DNA from: CAVVIH01 sp963748295
GTDB lineage: Bacteria > Acidobacteriota > Vicinamibacteria > Vicinamibacterales > 2-12-FULL-66-21
Assembly: GCA_963748295.1 (NCBI GenBank)
Contig: CAVVIH010000006.1
Span: 496,001-560,000, forward strand
DNA: 64,000 bases
Direction: 5' to 3'
The position numbers and the translations under genes are program-made. Under the pieces are notes generated by a model. It worked only from the letters and a program-made list of their open reading frames with translations. It ran no database searches and was not told the DNA's origin. This document shows, piece after piece, positions 1 through 9,192 of this stretch (position 1 is its first letter; every line of letters begins with the position of its first letter).

Positions 1-85
1 CTGGGCACGAGCTACCCAGCCATGGCTGAGCTTTTGCAACCAATCACCCGATAGGAGTAAGGAGAAGGACAAGGAGGACGAGTCG

Positions 86-628
86 TTGCTGGTGCTGGTG
101 ATCGAAAAATTCAAGGGGGGGCACGCGGCGCAGGTGTACATGCGGCTGCGAAAGCGCGGACGGATGCTGCCCGAGGGCGTCCGATATGTCGGGAGCTGGG
201 TAGACATGGAATTCACGCGTTGCTATCAGCTCATCGAGTGTGCGGATTCGGCGCACCTCAATATCTGGGCGGACCAGTGGGCGGATCTGATCGATTTCGA
301 GTTCGTCCCGGTGCGCACGGGAACGGAAGCCTTCGCCATCGCCGCGGACTGGGAATCCGTCAAGCACCTGAACTCGACGCCGCAGCCGTTCAAGCCGCGG
401 CAGTGGACGCGTCAGCACGGAACCGTCGCGTCGGAGCACGTCATTCAGTCGGATGAAAGCTGGTTCGACGCCGCGATCAGCATGCCCGGCGGGCAGGCGC
501 GGCTCGTCGGCGGCGCGACATCCCGCAAGGGCGCGGAAAGTATCGCGATGCACCAGCTCAATGCGCTCGAGCACCGCAAGTGCACGTCAGCCTGCGACTC
601 GGATTGGACGCTCACGAGCGGGGAGTGA
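86..628 (+). CDS. DUF3303 domain protein with C-terminal extension
   Basis: The first ~88 residues read as a complete DUF3303 domain, a small soluble domain of unknown function: LVLVIEKF at the start, GRMLPEGVRYVGSWVD at about residue 27 and DFEFVPV near residue 73. Residues ~105-180 form an extension I do not recognise; family members usually end near 90-100 residues. The TTG start at 86 is chosen because the domain begins at once and an AAGGAGG ribosome site lies at 71-77. It stands alone upstream of a small membrane protein. The biochemical role is unknown. Confidence 0.75.
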   Translation: MLVLVIEKFKGGHAAQVYMRLRKRGRMLPEGVRYVGSWVDMEFTRCYQLIECADSAHLNIWADQWADLIDFEFVPVRTGTEAFAIAADWESVKHLNSTPQPFKPRQWTRQHGTVASEHVIQSDESWFDAAISMPGGQARLVGGATSRKGAESIAMHQLNALEHRKCTSACDSDWTLTSGE

Positions 629-775
629 CCTCGCAACCGCCAACTCGATTGCAGAATCTGGAACCTGGGGACCGGCATCGGCGAATACCTTCTGGAACTG
701 TCACCAGATTTTTCACGACGGTTCGCGATCGACTGACGCTATCCTAGCGATGCCACGCCTGCAGAAGGATGCGCC

Positions 776-931
776 ATGTCCTCCTCAGTGCGGCTTCGCG
801 ACCTCCGGTTCCTCTCCGGTCTCGTGGCCCTCGTGCTCACGCTGGCATGGCTGTCGGTGCCGCCGCTGCGCGCGACCACGTCGGCGCTGCTCAAGATCGC
901 TGCCATCTACCTCACATGGACCCGTGGATAA
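776..931 (+). CDS. Small single-pass membrane protein (51 aa)
   Basis: A 51-codon frame opens with ATG seven bases after an AAGGA ribosome site. After a basic stretch (VRLRDLR) comes a hydrophobic segment, FLSGLVALVLTLAWLSV, at residues 12-28 that can span the membrane once. The remainder is short and mildly hydrophobic. No family is recognised. It lies between the DUF3303 gene and an outer-membrane barrel gene, on the same strand. The ribosome site and clean transmembrane segment support it, but it is short enough that chance remains possible. Confidence 0.45.
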   Translation: MSSSVRLRDLRFLSGLVALVLTLAWLSVPPLRATTSALLKIAAIYLTWTRG

Positions 932-957
932 GCGTTCGCTTCAAGCTCTGCCATCGG

Positions 958-963
958 TATAAT
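958..963 (+). promoter_or_regulatory. -10 box of the barrel-protein gene
   Basis: A perfect TATAAT lies 15 bases before the ATG at 979. The expected -35 position (about 935-940, TTCGCT) is a poor match. Transcription would start about 10 bases before the ATG, giving a very short leader with no obvious ribosome site. Confidence 0.45.
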
Positions 964-978
964 CCTTCAAACCTCCGC

Positions 979-1605
979 ATGTTCAGGTCCCTCGCTCTGT
1001 TCGTCGTGTGCCTCGCGGCATCCGCCGCGGCGCCCACAGTCGCCCACGCACAGAACCGCGCGTTCGTCGGCGGCCTCGGCGGCGTGACGTTCGGAACCGA
1101 GACCAGCTCCGTATTCGCCGGGCAGGCGGGAGTCCGGATTGCCCGCCAGCTCGTGGTCTTCGGAGAAGTGGGCCGGATGCAGAACGTGCTGCCGAGCGAA
1201 ATCCAGGATCAGATCGACGAGATCCTGCGATCGTTCGAGGCGGACACCGGCGTCGACGCGCTGCTCGAGGCGAAAGTGCCGGCGTTCTACGGCATGGGCG
1301 GAATCCGCTGGAGCACTGACGCCCCGGTCGCGCCGTTCGTCGAAGGCGCGCTCGGCTTCGCGCACCTGACGCTCGATCTGCACGCGGAAATCCAGGGCGT
1401 CGACGTGACCGATCAGGCCGAGGAGATATTCCAGGACGAGGACCTGGACGCGACGAAGTTCCTGCTCGCAGTGGGCGGTGGCATCAACGCCCGCCTCGTC
1501 GCGCAGGTGCGCCTCGACGTCGGCTACCGCTACAAGCGCATCTTCACGGACGACCCCGCGGTCAACGCCAGCGAGGTGTTCGCCGCCATCAAATTCTGGT
1601 TCTAG
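979..1605 (+). CDS. Outer-membrane beta-barrel protein
   Basis: The 208-residue product starts with a signal peptide (LALFVVCLAASAAA, cleavage probably after AHA at ~24). It continues with alternating amphipathic strands rich in Gly and aromatics (VGGLGGVTFG, FVEGALGFAHLTLDL, LLAVGGGINARL) and ends in Phe (FAAIKFWF), the usual C-terminal signature of outer-membrane barrels. The size suits an eight-stranded barrel. An acidic loop around residue 150 (EEIFQDEDLD) may face outward. The frame stays open further upstream, but the signal peptide fixes the start at 979. Ligand and role are unknown. Confidence 0.7.
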   Translation: MFRSLALFVVCLAASAAAPTVAHAQNRAFVGGLGGVTFGTETSSVFAGQAGVRIARQLVVFGEVGRMQNVLPSEIQDQIDEILRSFEADTGVDALLEAKVPAFYGMGGIRWSTDAPVAPFVEGALGFAHLTLDLHAEIQGVDVTDQAEEIFQDEDLDATKFLLAVGGGINARLVAQVRLDVGYRYKRIFTDDPAVNASEVFAAIKFWF

Positions 1606-1641
1606 CCCTCGTCAGACTGGCTCTGAATCCGATTAGGACCA

Positions 1642-3433
1642 TCAACTCGAGCGCCGCTCGTCGGCGGGACCACGCGGCCGCGAGAGGTTGTGCGCCGTAT
1701 TGATCAGCCCGACGTGCGAGAACGCCTGCGGGTAATTGCCGACCAGCCGCCGCGCATCGACGTCGTAGCTCTCCGACAGCAGACCCACTTCGCTGCGCAC
1801 CTCGAGCAGCCGCTCGAAGAGGCGCCGCGCATCCTCCGTCCGCCCGAGCAGCGCGAGATTGTCCGCCAGCCAGAACGAGCAGAGAAGGAACGCGCCCTCG
1901 CCGGGAGGAAGACCATCGACCTCCGGCACCGTGTTGTAGCGCGCGACGAACGCGTCGCGCGTCAGGTGACGTTCGATCGCCTCCACCGTGCCGCGCACCC
2001 GGGGATCTTCCGGCGGCAGGAAGCCGACCAGCGGGATCATGAGGAGGCTCGCGTCGAGCAGCGTCGATCCATACGACTGCACGAATGACCCCAGCTCCGC
2101 GTCGAAACCGTCGCGGCACACTTCGGCATGGATCCTCGCGCGCAGTCCCCGCCACGTGTCGACCGGACCCTCGAGGCCGAACAGCTCGACTGCCTTGACC
2201 GCGCGGTCCATCGCCACCCAGGCCATCACCTTCGAATGCGTGAAGTGCCGCAGGGGACCGCGGACCTCCCAGATCCCGCTGTCGGGCTTGTCCCAGTTGG
2301 ACTCCAGGAACGACACGAGCGCATACTCGAGCCGCCACGCCGCGTCCCCGTCAGGCATTCCGCTGCGCCACGACTGGTGCAGCGCGTCCATCACCTCGCC
2401 GTAGACGTCAAGCTGAAACTGGCCGTGCGCGCTGTTGCCGATCCGCACTGGCCTCGCCCCCTCGTAGCCGGGCAGGTGCGCCAGCTCCAACTCCGTCAGC
2501 CGCCGCTCTCCTGACAGGCCATACATGATCTGCAGTTGAGACGGCTTTCCGGCCGCGGTACGCAGCAGCCATTCGCGCCACGCGCGCGCTTCCTCGACGA
2601 ACCCCGCGTGCATCAGCGCGAGCAGCGTGAACGTGGCGTCGCGCAGCCAGCAGTAGCGATAATCCCAGTTGCGAACCCCGCCGAGGCACTCCGGAAGCGA
2701 CGTCGTCGGCGCGGCCACCAGTCCGCCGGTCGGCAGATACGTGAGCGCCTTGAGCGTCAGCGCTGATCGGATCACCACGTCCCGCCACTCGCCCTCATAC
2801 GAACAGGCTTTCGACCACTGCCGCCAGAAATCCTCGGTTCGCTCGAGAGCCATCGTCATGTCGAGCGGCGCCGGCTGCGGAAGATGCGATGGACTCCACG
2901 TCAGATCGAACGCGAGACGCTGCCCCTCGGCCACGGGAAAGGACGCCGTCGTCGCGAAATCGGCGTTGACGATCGGCACCGGACTTCGAAGGCGCAGCAG
3001 ATCCGGCCCCGCGATTGCCGTCAGCCCGTCGTCGGTCCGGCGGATCCAGGGGATCGCCGCGCCGTAGTCGGGCCGCAGCGTCAGGTCCATTTCCATCTGG
3101 ACGCTGCCGCGAATGCCTTCGACGATGCGGACGACGTCGGCGACGTCGCTGCCGAGGGACATGAAATCGACGAGCCGCACCGAGCCGGATGGCGTATCGA
3201 ACTCGGTTTCGACGATCAGCGTGTGATCGCGGTAACGCTGGCGGGACGCACGCTCGACGCCGGCCGGATGGAAGCGCCAGCGCCCGTGATCCGGCGGTGC
3301 CGAGCAGCGCGGCAAAGCAGGCTGCTGAATCGAACCGCGGGAGGCACAGCCAGTCGAGCGAACCGTCGTTGCCGACGAGGCCTGCAGTCTGGCAGTCGCC
3401 GATCAGCGCATAGTTCTCAATCCTGAGCGGCAT
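1642..3433 (-). CDS. Glycoside hydrolase family 15 (glucoamylase/trehalase-like), frameshifted
   Basis: A cytosolic GH15 enzyme of about 596 residues that would hydrolyse alpha-linked glucosides; bacterial relatives include trehalases. The N-terminus carries the family start (IENYALIGDCQTAGLVG, then GSLDWLCLPRFDS). The catalytic barrel follows with NWDYRYCWLRDATFTL at the substrate pocket. The reading frame breaks near 3295: LLGT lies in one frame and PDHGRW in another, and removing one base joins them as LLGTPDHGRW, the expected family sequence. Both halves are otherwise intact. The gene follows otsA by 18 bases on the same strand, which supports a trehalose or storage-glucan role. Substrate is inferred, not shown. 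Confidence 0.85.
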
Positions 3434-3451
3434 CGATGTCGCGAGAACCGA

Positions 3452-4937
3452 TCAGGCCGGTCTCCTCAATGATTTCCAGAATTCGCTGACCGAGCGCCGG
3501 ATCGCGCCCACCCGCGAAGCGGGCGCGGTAAGGGTGATCGGCTCGACGGCCGTCAGCTGTTCGATGAACTCTGCCGCCCAGTGGTGCACGTCATGTTCCT
3601 GCACGAGGCGCCTCAGGCTCTTCATGCGCTCGCGGCGCATCCGTTCGTCCATCGTCAGCGCGTGCTTGATCGCCCTGCGAACCGCTTCGACATCGTAAGG
3701 ATTGACGACCACCGCATCCGAGAGCTCGTCGGCGGCGCCGGCGAACTCGCTGAGCACCAGCACCCCGTCGCCGTCCACGCGCGAGGCGACGAACTCCTTC
3801 GTGACGAGGTTCATGCCGTCGCGCAGCGGCGTCACGATCATCACGTCGGCAGCGCAATAAAGCGCGACGAGCTGACGCCGCGATACGGACTGGTGCATGT
3901 AATGAATGGGTGTGGAGCGCAGGGTCGCGGATGCGCCGTTGATCCGCCCCACCGCCTCCTCGACTTCGCGCCGGAACAGCTGGTACGAGTCGACGGTGCC
4001 GCGCGACGGCACCGCGATCTGGATGTAGCGCAGCTGATCTCGCAGCGCCGGCTCCTTCGCGAACAACCGCTCGAGCGCGAGCAGCCGCCGCGGAATGCCC
4101 TTCGTGTAGTCGAGACGGTCGACCCCGAGCAGGATGCGGCGGCCGCCCGCGTCCTCGCGAATGGCGGCGGCGTCGGCAGCCACCTCGGGATCGCGGGCGA
4201 GCGCCTCGAACACGGCAGTGTCCACGCTCATCGGGAACACGCCAAGTCGGACCGTGCGGTCCTCGAGATGCACCCGATCGTCGCGGACGTCCATGCCGTC
4301 GATGCGCGTCAGGGACGTTGCGAAATGCCGGAGATATGCCCGCGTGTGAAAGCCCACGAGGTCGGCGCCGAGCAGCCCGCGGAGGATCTCGCCGCCACGG
4401 CAGGATTCGGAACACCTCCGACGAGGGAAACGGGATGTGGAGGAAGAATCCTATGCGCGCATCAGGGAGACGCTTGCGGAGCAACCACGGGACGAGCATC
4501 AGCTGGTAGTCGTGCACCCAGATGGCGTCGCCGTCCTGATAGGACTGCGCGACAACGTCGGCGAATTTCTCGTTGACGCGCCGGTACGCCTCCCAGCCGG
4601 TCGGATCGACGGGCACGCGATCGATCTGGTAATGGAACAGCGGCCACAACACGCGGTTGGAAAAGCCGTCGTAATACCGATCGACTTCGTCGGCCGAGAG
4701 GAAAATCGGCTCGACGCGTTGATCGCGCAGCTGGCGCTGCAGGCCTTCGCGCTCGGCGGCGTCGGCCTTCGACACGTCCCCCGGCCAGCCAAACCACAAC
4801 GCTTCGGTCTGGCAGTGCCATCCGCCGAGACCAGTGGCGAGTCCCCCGCCCGCGTCCACGAGCTGAATGCGGCCGTCGTCGACCGCCGCCGTGACGGGAA
4901 GACGATTCGAGACGATGAGGAGGCGGCTGGCAGGCAT
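3452..4937 (-). CDS. otsA: Alpha,alpha-trehalose-phosphate synthase (UDP-forming), frameshifted
   Basis: A GT20 enzyme transferring glucose from UDP-glucose to glucose-6-phosphate to give trehalose-6-phosphate. Visible landmarks are the N-terminal LLIVSNRLP, WVHDYQLMLVP and FFLHIPFPSSEVFRILPW. After the break come GVDRLDYTKGIP, RDGMNLVTKEFVASR and VLSEFAGAA. The frame breaks near 4391: PWR is followed by EILRGLLGADLVGFHT only after dropping one base of a GGCGGC run. The corrected length of ~494 residues is normal. It is first in an operon with the GH15 gene. No otsB phosphatase is visible nearby. Either the gene is broken or the base is a sequencing error; I favour error. Confidence 0.88.
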
Positions 4938-5062
4938 CGCAGGAGCTGAGGGCCGTATCGTCGAGCCGTTGCCATCCTATCCCGAGACCCGGCGACACTT
5001 AGCCCATCAGTGCCGAAGTTTGCGAGGACGCCGTGCCTGTAGTTGACGTGAGGTGATTGATT

Positions 5063-5359
5063 TCAGCGGTTTCCGGCAAGGTGGGCCAGGATTGTCTCCT
5101 TCAGCTCCTCCTCGGACGTCCCCGACGTCAAGTCGACTGCCGCTCCGGAAAGCGCGTCAACCATCGCTCGCAGCAGCTGTGCCCGGCTGATATCGGCGCC
5201 GCTCTTCGCTCTGATGTTGTCCGCGAGACAATCGAGAAAGAGAATCTGCCTGTCGAAGAGGACGACGGTGACCTTGGTCCACGATTCGGCGTGGACCGGC
5301 GGCCGGCCGGGCCGGCGCTTGATCGACTCATCCTTTCGGGTTGCGTTCCGGCTCGGCAT
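5063..5359 (-). CDS. Ribbon-helix-helix-like DNA-binding protein
   Basis: A 98-residue protein with a basic N-terminus (RKDESIKRRPGRPP), followed by one beta-strand and two helices: KVTVVLFDRQILFLDCLADN, then SRAQLLRAMVDAL. That order matches the CopG/Arc ribbon-helix-helix fold, so it is probably a dimeric repressor. Starts at 5371 and 5386 are also in frame; 5359 is favoured by a weak GGGA site. An inverted repeat (5386-5416) sits directly at its 5' end and is a natural candidate for its own operator. It is divergent from the 5472 gene. The specific targets are unknown. Confidence 0.65.
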   Translation of the reverse strand: MPSRNATRKDESIKRRPGRPPVHAESWTKVTVVLFDRQILFLDCLADNIRAKSGADISRAQLLRAMVDALSGAAVDLTSGTSEEELKETILAHLAGNR

Positions 5360-5385
5360 CAGGCATCCCATTCCCCCACGCGGCA

Positions 5386-5416
5386 CAAGGTTGAGCCGGC
5401 GCGCTATTCAACCTTG
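5386..5416. promoter_or_regulatory. Inverted repeat, candidate operator
   Basis: Perfect 9-bp arms CAAGGTTGA (5386-5394) and TCAACCTTG (5408-5416) are separated by 13 bases. The site lies in the divergent region between the ribbon-helix-helix gene and the 5472 gene, immediately in front of the former. Position and symmetry suit autoregulation by a dimer of dimers. No binding evidence exists from sequence alone. Confidence 0.45.
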
Positions 5417-5421
5417 GGAGT

Positions 5422-5435
5422 TTGATTTGGATCAA
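5422..5435. promoter_or_regulatory. FNR/CRP-family box
   Basis: The 14-mer reads TTGAT, four bases, ATCAA, an exact match to the classical FNR-type consensus. It is centred about 43 bases before the ATG at 5472, a distance typical of activator sites, and also lies close to the divergent regulator gene. This suggests oxygen- or nitrogen-oxide-responsive control of one or both sides, if the organism has a matching regulator. Confidence 0.5.
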
Positions 5436-5471
5436 GCTCAGCAAAAATACGGGACGGCGGCTTGACAGGTC

Positions 5472-6098
5472 ATGCAACGCACGATCAAACTCGACTGGAG
5501 CAGGAACTGGAGACGGATGGGCTTTTTTGGATGGCTGAGGAGAAAGACCGGCGATCGTGCGGACGCAAGGGTCGCGGCATGGCAGCGGGATTGGGTGAAT
5601 GCCGCGGCAACAGCGAGTTCGGACGCCCTGGTGTCGCTGAATTCGCGGCTCGACGCGATGGGCCTGTCGGATGACGAGATTGAAATCGAACGTGAAATGC
5701 TGGACGGCCTTCGGGACCTGATCGAGCTGCGGACCACGATCGAGTCGAACGGGCTGCCCGTCCTGGAAACCGGCCATCGGGTGATTGGAACGGACCGCCT
5801 CCATTTCATCGCGCCGGTGTCGATGCCGGATGATTCGGCACAGCCGAGCGGCCGCCTGCTCCTGACTGGCACGCGCGCCATTTTCGTCGGCGGCGCCCGC
5901 ACGACGACGGTTCCCTGGCATGCCATCGGCGAAGCGCGCCACGACCGCCGGGATGTCGTCCTGATACGAAAAGACCGAGAAAACCTGTACCGCTTCCGCT
6001 GCAACAGCTTCGCGGACGCGTTGTGCGGCACTTACCTGTCGCAGCGGCTGGCGGCGACGCGCCAGCCGGCCCCACTGACGCAGCAGCCGAGGACCTAA
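5472..6098 (+). CDS. Conserved protein with PH/GRAM-like C-terminal domain
   Basis: A 208-residue soluble protein. Residues ~20-90 are helical (WQRDWVNAAATASSDALVSL; EIEIEREMLDGL). Residues ~110-195 alternate short strands in the pattern of a bacterial PH or GRAM domain: GRLLLTGTRAIFVGG, TTTVPWHAIGEA, DVVLIRKDRENLYRFRC, closing with a helix. Such domains bind lipids or peptides, but no ligand can be named. ATG at 5517 (MGFFGWLRR) is an alternative start. The stop at 6096-6098 is only two bases before the namZ-like gene, so the two are likely co-transcribed, possibly under the FNR-type box at 5422. Confidence 0.6.
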   Translation: MQRTIKLDWSRNWRRMGFFGWLRRKTGDRADARVAAWQRDWVNAAATASSDALVSLNSRLDAMGLSDDEIEIEREMLDGLRDLIELRTTIESNGLPVLETGHRVIGTDRLHFIAPVSMPDDSAQPSGRLLLTGTRAIFVGGARTTTVPWHAIGEARHDRRDVVLIRKDRENLYRFRCNSFADALCGTYLSQRLAATRQPAPLTQQPRT

Positions 6099-6100
6099 AG

Positions 6101-7303
6101 ATGAGCGTTTCTTCGCCCGCAGCCGCCCGCCGCGCCACCGTGAGACCCGGCATCGAACGCCTTCTCGGCCCGGAGCGCGAACTGGTGGCCGGCGCCCGCG
6201 TCGGGCTCGTGTGCAATCCCGCGTCGGTCAACTCCGAACTGGTGCACAGCGCGGATCTTCTGAGAAAAAACGGCGACTTCACGCTGACGGCGATCTTCGG
6301 GCCGCAGCACGGCTTCCGGTCCGACGTGCAGGACAACATGATCGAAACGCCGCACGCGAAGGACCGGCGGCGCTGCATCCCGGTCTACTCGCTTTACAGC
6401 GACACGCGCGAGCCCAGCGCCGACATGCTGCGCGACCTGGACGTGCTGGTGGTCGATCTGCAGGACGTCGGAACGCGCGTCTACACCTACATCTACACGA
6501 TGGCGAACTGCATGCGCGCGGCCGCGCGGCAGGGCGTCCGCGTGGTCGTCTGCGATCGGCCCAACCCGATCGGCGGCGAACAGGTCGAGGGCACGCTCCT
6601 GCAGGACCCGTGGACGTCGTTCGTCGGTCAATATCCGATTCCGATGCGCCACGGCATGACGATCGGCGAACTCGCACGACTCTTCAACGATGCCTTCGGC
6701 ATCGGCGCGGCGCTCGACGTCGTCCCGATCGAAGGCTGGCAGCGCGGCATGTACTTCGACGAAACGGGCCTGCCGTGGGTGATCACGTCACCCAACATCC
6801 CGACGCTCGACAGCGCGATCGTGTATCCCGGCACCGTGCTCGTCGAGGGCACGCGGCTGTCGGAAGGCCGGGGCACGACGCGTCCGTTCGAGCTGATTGG
6901 CGCGCCGTGGATCGACGGCGACCAGCTGGCCGACGAGATGAACGCGAAGGGACTGCCCGGCGTGCACTTCAGGGCGGTGTACTTCGAGCCGACATTCCAG
7001 AAGCACGCGAAGGAGACGTGCGGCGGCTGCCAGATTCACGTGCTCGATCGCCGCGAGTTCCGTCCGCTGCGCACGGCGGTTGAACTGATCGCCGAATTCC
7101 GCCGCGAGAACGTCAAGCGCTTCGCCTGGCGGGAACCGCCCTACGAATACGAGCACGACAAGGAGCCGATCGACATCCTGTACGGGACCGACCGCCTTCG
7201 AAAGACGCTCGATGCGGACGGCGACGTGGCGTCGCTCGTCCAGAGCTGGGCGGACGAAGAAGAGGCCTTCAGGCGCCAGCGGAAGCCGTATCTCTTGTAC
7301 TGA
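6101..7303 (+). CDS. DUF1343 / NamZ-like exo-beta-N-acetylmuramidase
   Basis: A 400-residue DUF1343 protein; the characterised member NamZ removes terminal N-acetylmuramic acid from peptidoglycan fragments. Seen here are GIERLLGPE and GLVCNPASVN at the start, IFGPQHGFR at ~66, VVDLQDVGTRVYTYIYTM near residue 120, CDRPNPIGG, PMRHGMTIGELA and WVITSPNIPT, all typical of the family. No signal peptide is obvious, unlike many exported relatives, so it may act on imported muropeptides. The ATG at 6101 is two bases after the upstream stop. Length is normal and the gene looks intact. Confidence 0.85.
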   Translation: MSVSSPAAARRATVRPGIERLLGPERELVAGARVGLVCNPASVNSELVHSADLLRKNGDFTLTAIFGPQHGFRSDVQDNMIETPHAKDRRRCIPVYSLYSDTREPSADMLRDLDVLVVDLQDVGTRVYTYIYTMANCMRAAARQGVRVVVCDRPNPIGGEQVEGTLLQDPWTSFVGQYPIPMRHGMTIGELARLFNDAFGIGAALDVVPIEGWQRGMYFDETGLPWVITSPNIPTLDSAIVYPGTVLVEGTRLSEGRGTTRPFELIGAPWIDGDQLADEMNAKGLPGVHFRAVYFEPTFQKHAKETCGGCQIHVLDRREFRPLRTAVELIAEFRRENVKRFAWREPPYEYEHDKEPIDILYGTDRLRKTLDADGDVASLVQSWADEEEAFRRQRKPYLLY

Positions 7304-7309
7304 TGTCCG

Positions 7310-7782
7310 CTATTTCGTGACCGCGGTCCGCGCCTCGCGAATCTGACGCGCATGCCGATGGGCATGCGGACCGTAGATTTCAGCCACTCCTCGACGCCGA
7401 ACGGGCCGCTCTCGCTGTGGGTTCCCTCGCGCATCCACTCTGCCGGCCCGAGCCGCTCGAGCAGCTCCGCCGTCGTCTGACGGGCCCAGCGGAACGCCTC
7501 GAGCGATGACTCGTGCGGGCGGTCGTAGTAGAGCTTCCGCGCGAACTCGTCCTGATCGAAGCCCTTGATCGCCGGCCTGTCTTCCGCCAGCAGCAGGCGC
7601 AGGCGCATCGCCGCGTTCATCTCGCTGTCCGCCAGGTGATGGACGATCTCGCGCGCCGACCAGCGGCCCGGCGCCTGCCTCGCATCGAGCTCCTCGTCGG
7701 TGATTTTCAACAGCGCCTCGGCGACGGCGCGATAGCCGTCGCGGTACTGCGCAATCAATTGCTCCCGTTGCTTGGCGTCCAC
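7310..7782 (-). CDS. DinB family protein, frameshifted near its C-terminus
   Basis: A four-helix DinB/YfiT-type protein, a family of metal-binding thiol transferases or hydrolases. Visible are REQLIAQYRDGYRAVAEAL at the start and the metal-ligand region IVHHLADSEMNAAMRLR near residue 50. The final helix with its histidines (YGPHAHRHARQIREA) appears only in the other frame: one A is missing from the run at 7378-7380, so GVEEWLK is followed by out-of-frame residues. Restoring it gives ~157 residues and the His ligands, as in intact relatives. Without repair the frame continues to 7141 over the end of the namZ-like gene. The specific substrate is unknown. Confidence 0.75.
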
Positions 7783-7788
7783 GGCTGG

Positions 7789-8685
7789 TTACCCCCGCGT
7801 CTTGGCGATCCCGGGCGCGCGGTTCTCCTGCGCGGTCGCCGGGACCATGTGGTATTTCGTCAGGAAGTCCCGCAATTCGGCGAACGCGGCCTCCGGCGTG
7901 TCGGCGCGATACAGCAGATCGAGATCCTTCTCGTCGATCGCACCCCACTCGGCGAGCGGCCGCAGATCGAACACTTCGTTCCAGTACTCGCTGCCGTAGA
8001 GGATGACGCGCAGCTTTTTCGAGAGCTTCGCCGTCTGCGCCAGCGTGAGGATCTCGAACATCTCGTCGAGCGTGCCGAACCCGCCCGGGAAGATCACGAG
8101 CGCCTTGGCCAGGTAGGCGAACCAGAACTTCCGCATGAAGAAGTAGTGGAACTCGAAGTGCAGCCCCTCGGTGATGTACGGATTGGGGCCCTGTTCGAAC
8201 GGCAGCCGGATGTTCAGACCAACGGTCTTGCCGCCCGCTTCGCGCGCGCCGCGATTGGCCGCTTCCATGATCCCGGGGCCGCCGCCGGAGCACACGACGA
8301 ACCGGCGCCGCGGCTCCTCGAGCGAGAGGCTCCACTCGGTCAGCATGTGCGCGAGCGTGCGTGCGTCCTCGTAGTAGCGCGACCACTCCACCGCCTTGCG
8401 GCTGCGTTTCAGCGCCGCCGCATGGCCGACCTTGCGCTTGCCGCGCGCCTTGGTGAGCTTCAGCAGGGCCTCCTCGGCTGCCTCGCGGCTGTGAATCCTC
8501 GCCGAGCCGAAGAACACCACGGTGTCCTGGATGTTCTCGCGCTTGAACCGGCGCGCCGGACCGAGGTATTCGGCGAGAATACGAAGGGGCCTGGCGTCAG
8601 GAGTCTCGAGAAACTCGGGATCGTAGATACGCAAGAGGCGTCGGCTGGTTCGACATGCTGAAAAAACTGTATCATCGGCGGCCAT
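7789..8685 (-). CDS. LOG family protein (TIGR00730-type, lysine-decarboxylase-like fold)
   Basis: LOG proteins are Rossmann-fold phosphoribohydrolases acting on nucleoside 5'-monophosphates. The signature motifs are both present: CSGGGPGIMEAANRGA (~residue 135) and FPGGFGTLDEMFE (~residue 205). An N-terminal stretch of ~60 residues (RRLLRIYDPEFLETPDARPL) precedes the core, as in the longer bacterial subgroup. In-frame starts exist at 8703 (ATG) and 8715 (TTG); 8685 is chosen because the recognisable sequence begins soon after, but no ribosome site decides. The DinB gene follows by six bases. Physiological substrate is not established. Confidence 0.8.
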   Translation of the reverse strand: MAADDTVFSACRTSRRLLRIYDPEFLETPDARPLRILAEYLGPARRFKRENIQDTVVFFGSARIHSREAAEEALLKLTKARGKRKVGHAAALKRSRKAVEWSRYYEDARTLAHMLTEWSLSLEEPRRRFVVCSGGGPGIMEAANRGAREAGGKTVGLNIRLPFEQGPNPYITEGLHFEFHYFFMRKFWFAYLAKALVIFPGGFGTLDEMFEILTLAQTAKLSKKLRVILYGSEYWNEVFDLRPLAEWGAIDEKDLDLLYRADTPEAAFAELRDFLTKYHMVPATAQENRAPGIAKTRG

Positions 8686-8751
8686 CAAGGGGACAGGCAG
8701 CATTTCAGACGACAATCAAGGTGCCGGTTCCTTCGTAGCGGGGGTGCGTGC

Positions 8752-9186
8752 ATGAGATCTCGGGTACTGGTCGGATCGGCTCTGGCGCTGTTGTGCGCGA
8801 GCATGGTTGGTGTCATGGCCGGCGGCACGGAAGCGGGCCAGACGACGCCGGCGGGATGGATATTGCCGGAAGACGCGGAACAGAAGAAGAACCCGCATGC
8901 TGTCGACGAGAAGCTGATCGCGGCAGGGATGGACGTCTACAAGGACAAGTGCGCACGATGCCACGGCCCCGGCGGGCTTGGCGACGGACCGGACGCCGAT
9001 CCGGAGGTGCAAGCCGAGATGGATCTGACCAATCCGAAGCGCGCCGAGCGCAATCCCGAGGGGGTCGTCTTCTACAAGGTCTGGAACGGCCGGCGCCGGC
9101 CGAAGATGCCCGCGTTCAGCAAGGAGCTGACCGAGGATCAGGTCTGGGCGGTCGTCGCCTACACGCAGACGCTGCGCAAGAAGTAA
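8752..9186 (+). CDS. Secreted c-type cytochrome
   Basis: A 144-residue class I cytochrome c. A signal peptide (LVGSALALLCASMVGVMAGG) is followed by one haem site, CARCH, at ~residue 67, preceded by AAGMDVYKDK. The distal methionine is probably in RRPKMPAFSKEL, about 50 residues downstream, before the terminal helix EDQVWAVVAYTQTL. It would carry electrons in the periplasm. No oxidase or dehydrogenase partner adjoins it. It is divergent from the LOG gene and shares the reading frame of the SRPBCC protein that follows. Confidence 0.85.
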   Translation: MRSRVLVGSALALLCASMVGVMAGGTEAGQTTPAGWILPEDAEQKKNPHAVDEKLIAAGMDVYKDKCARCHGPGGLGDGPDADPEVQAEMDLTNPKRAERNPEGVVFYKVWNGRRRPKMPAFSKELTEDQVWAVVAYTQTLRKK

Positions 9187-9192
9187 GGTCGA

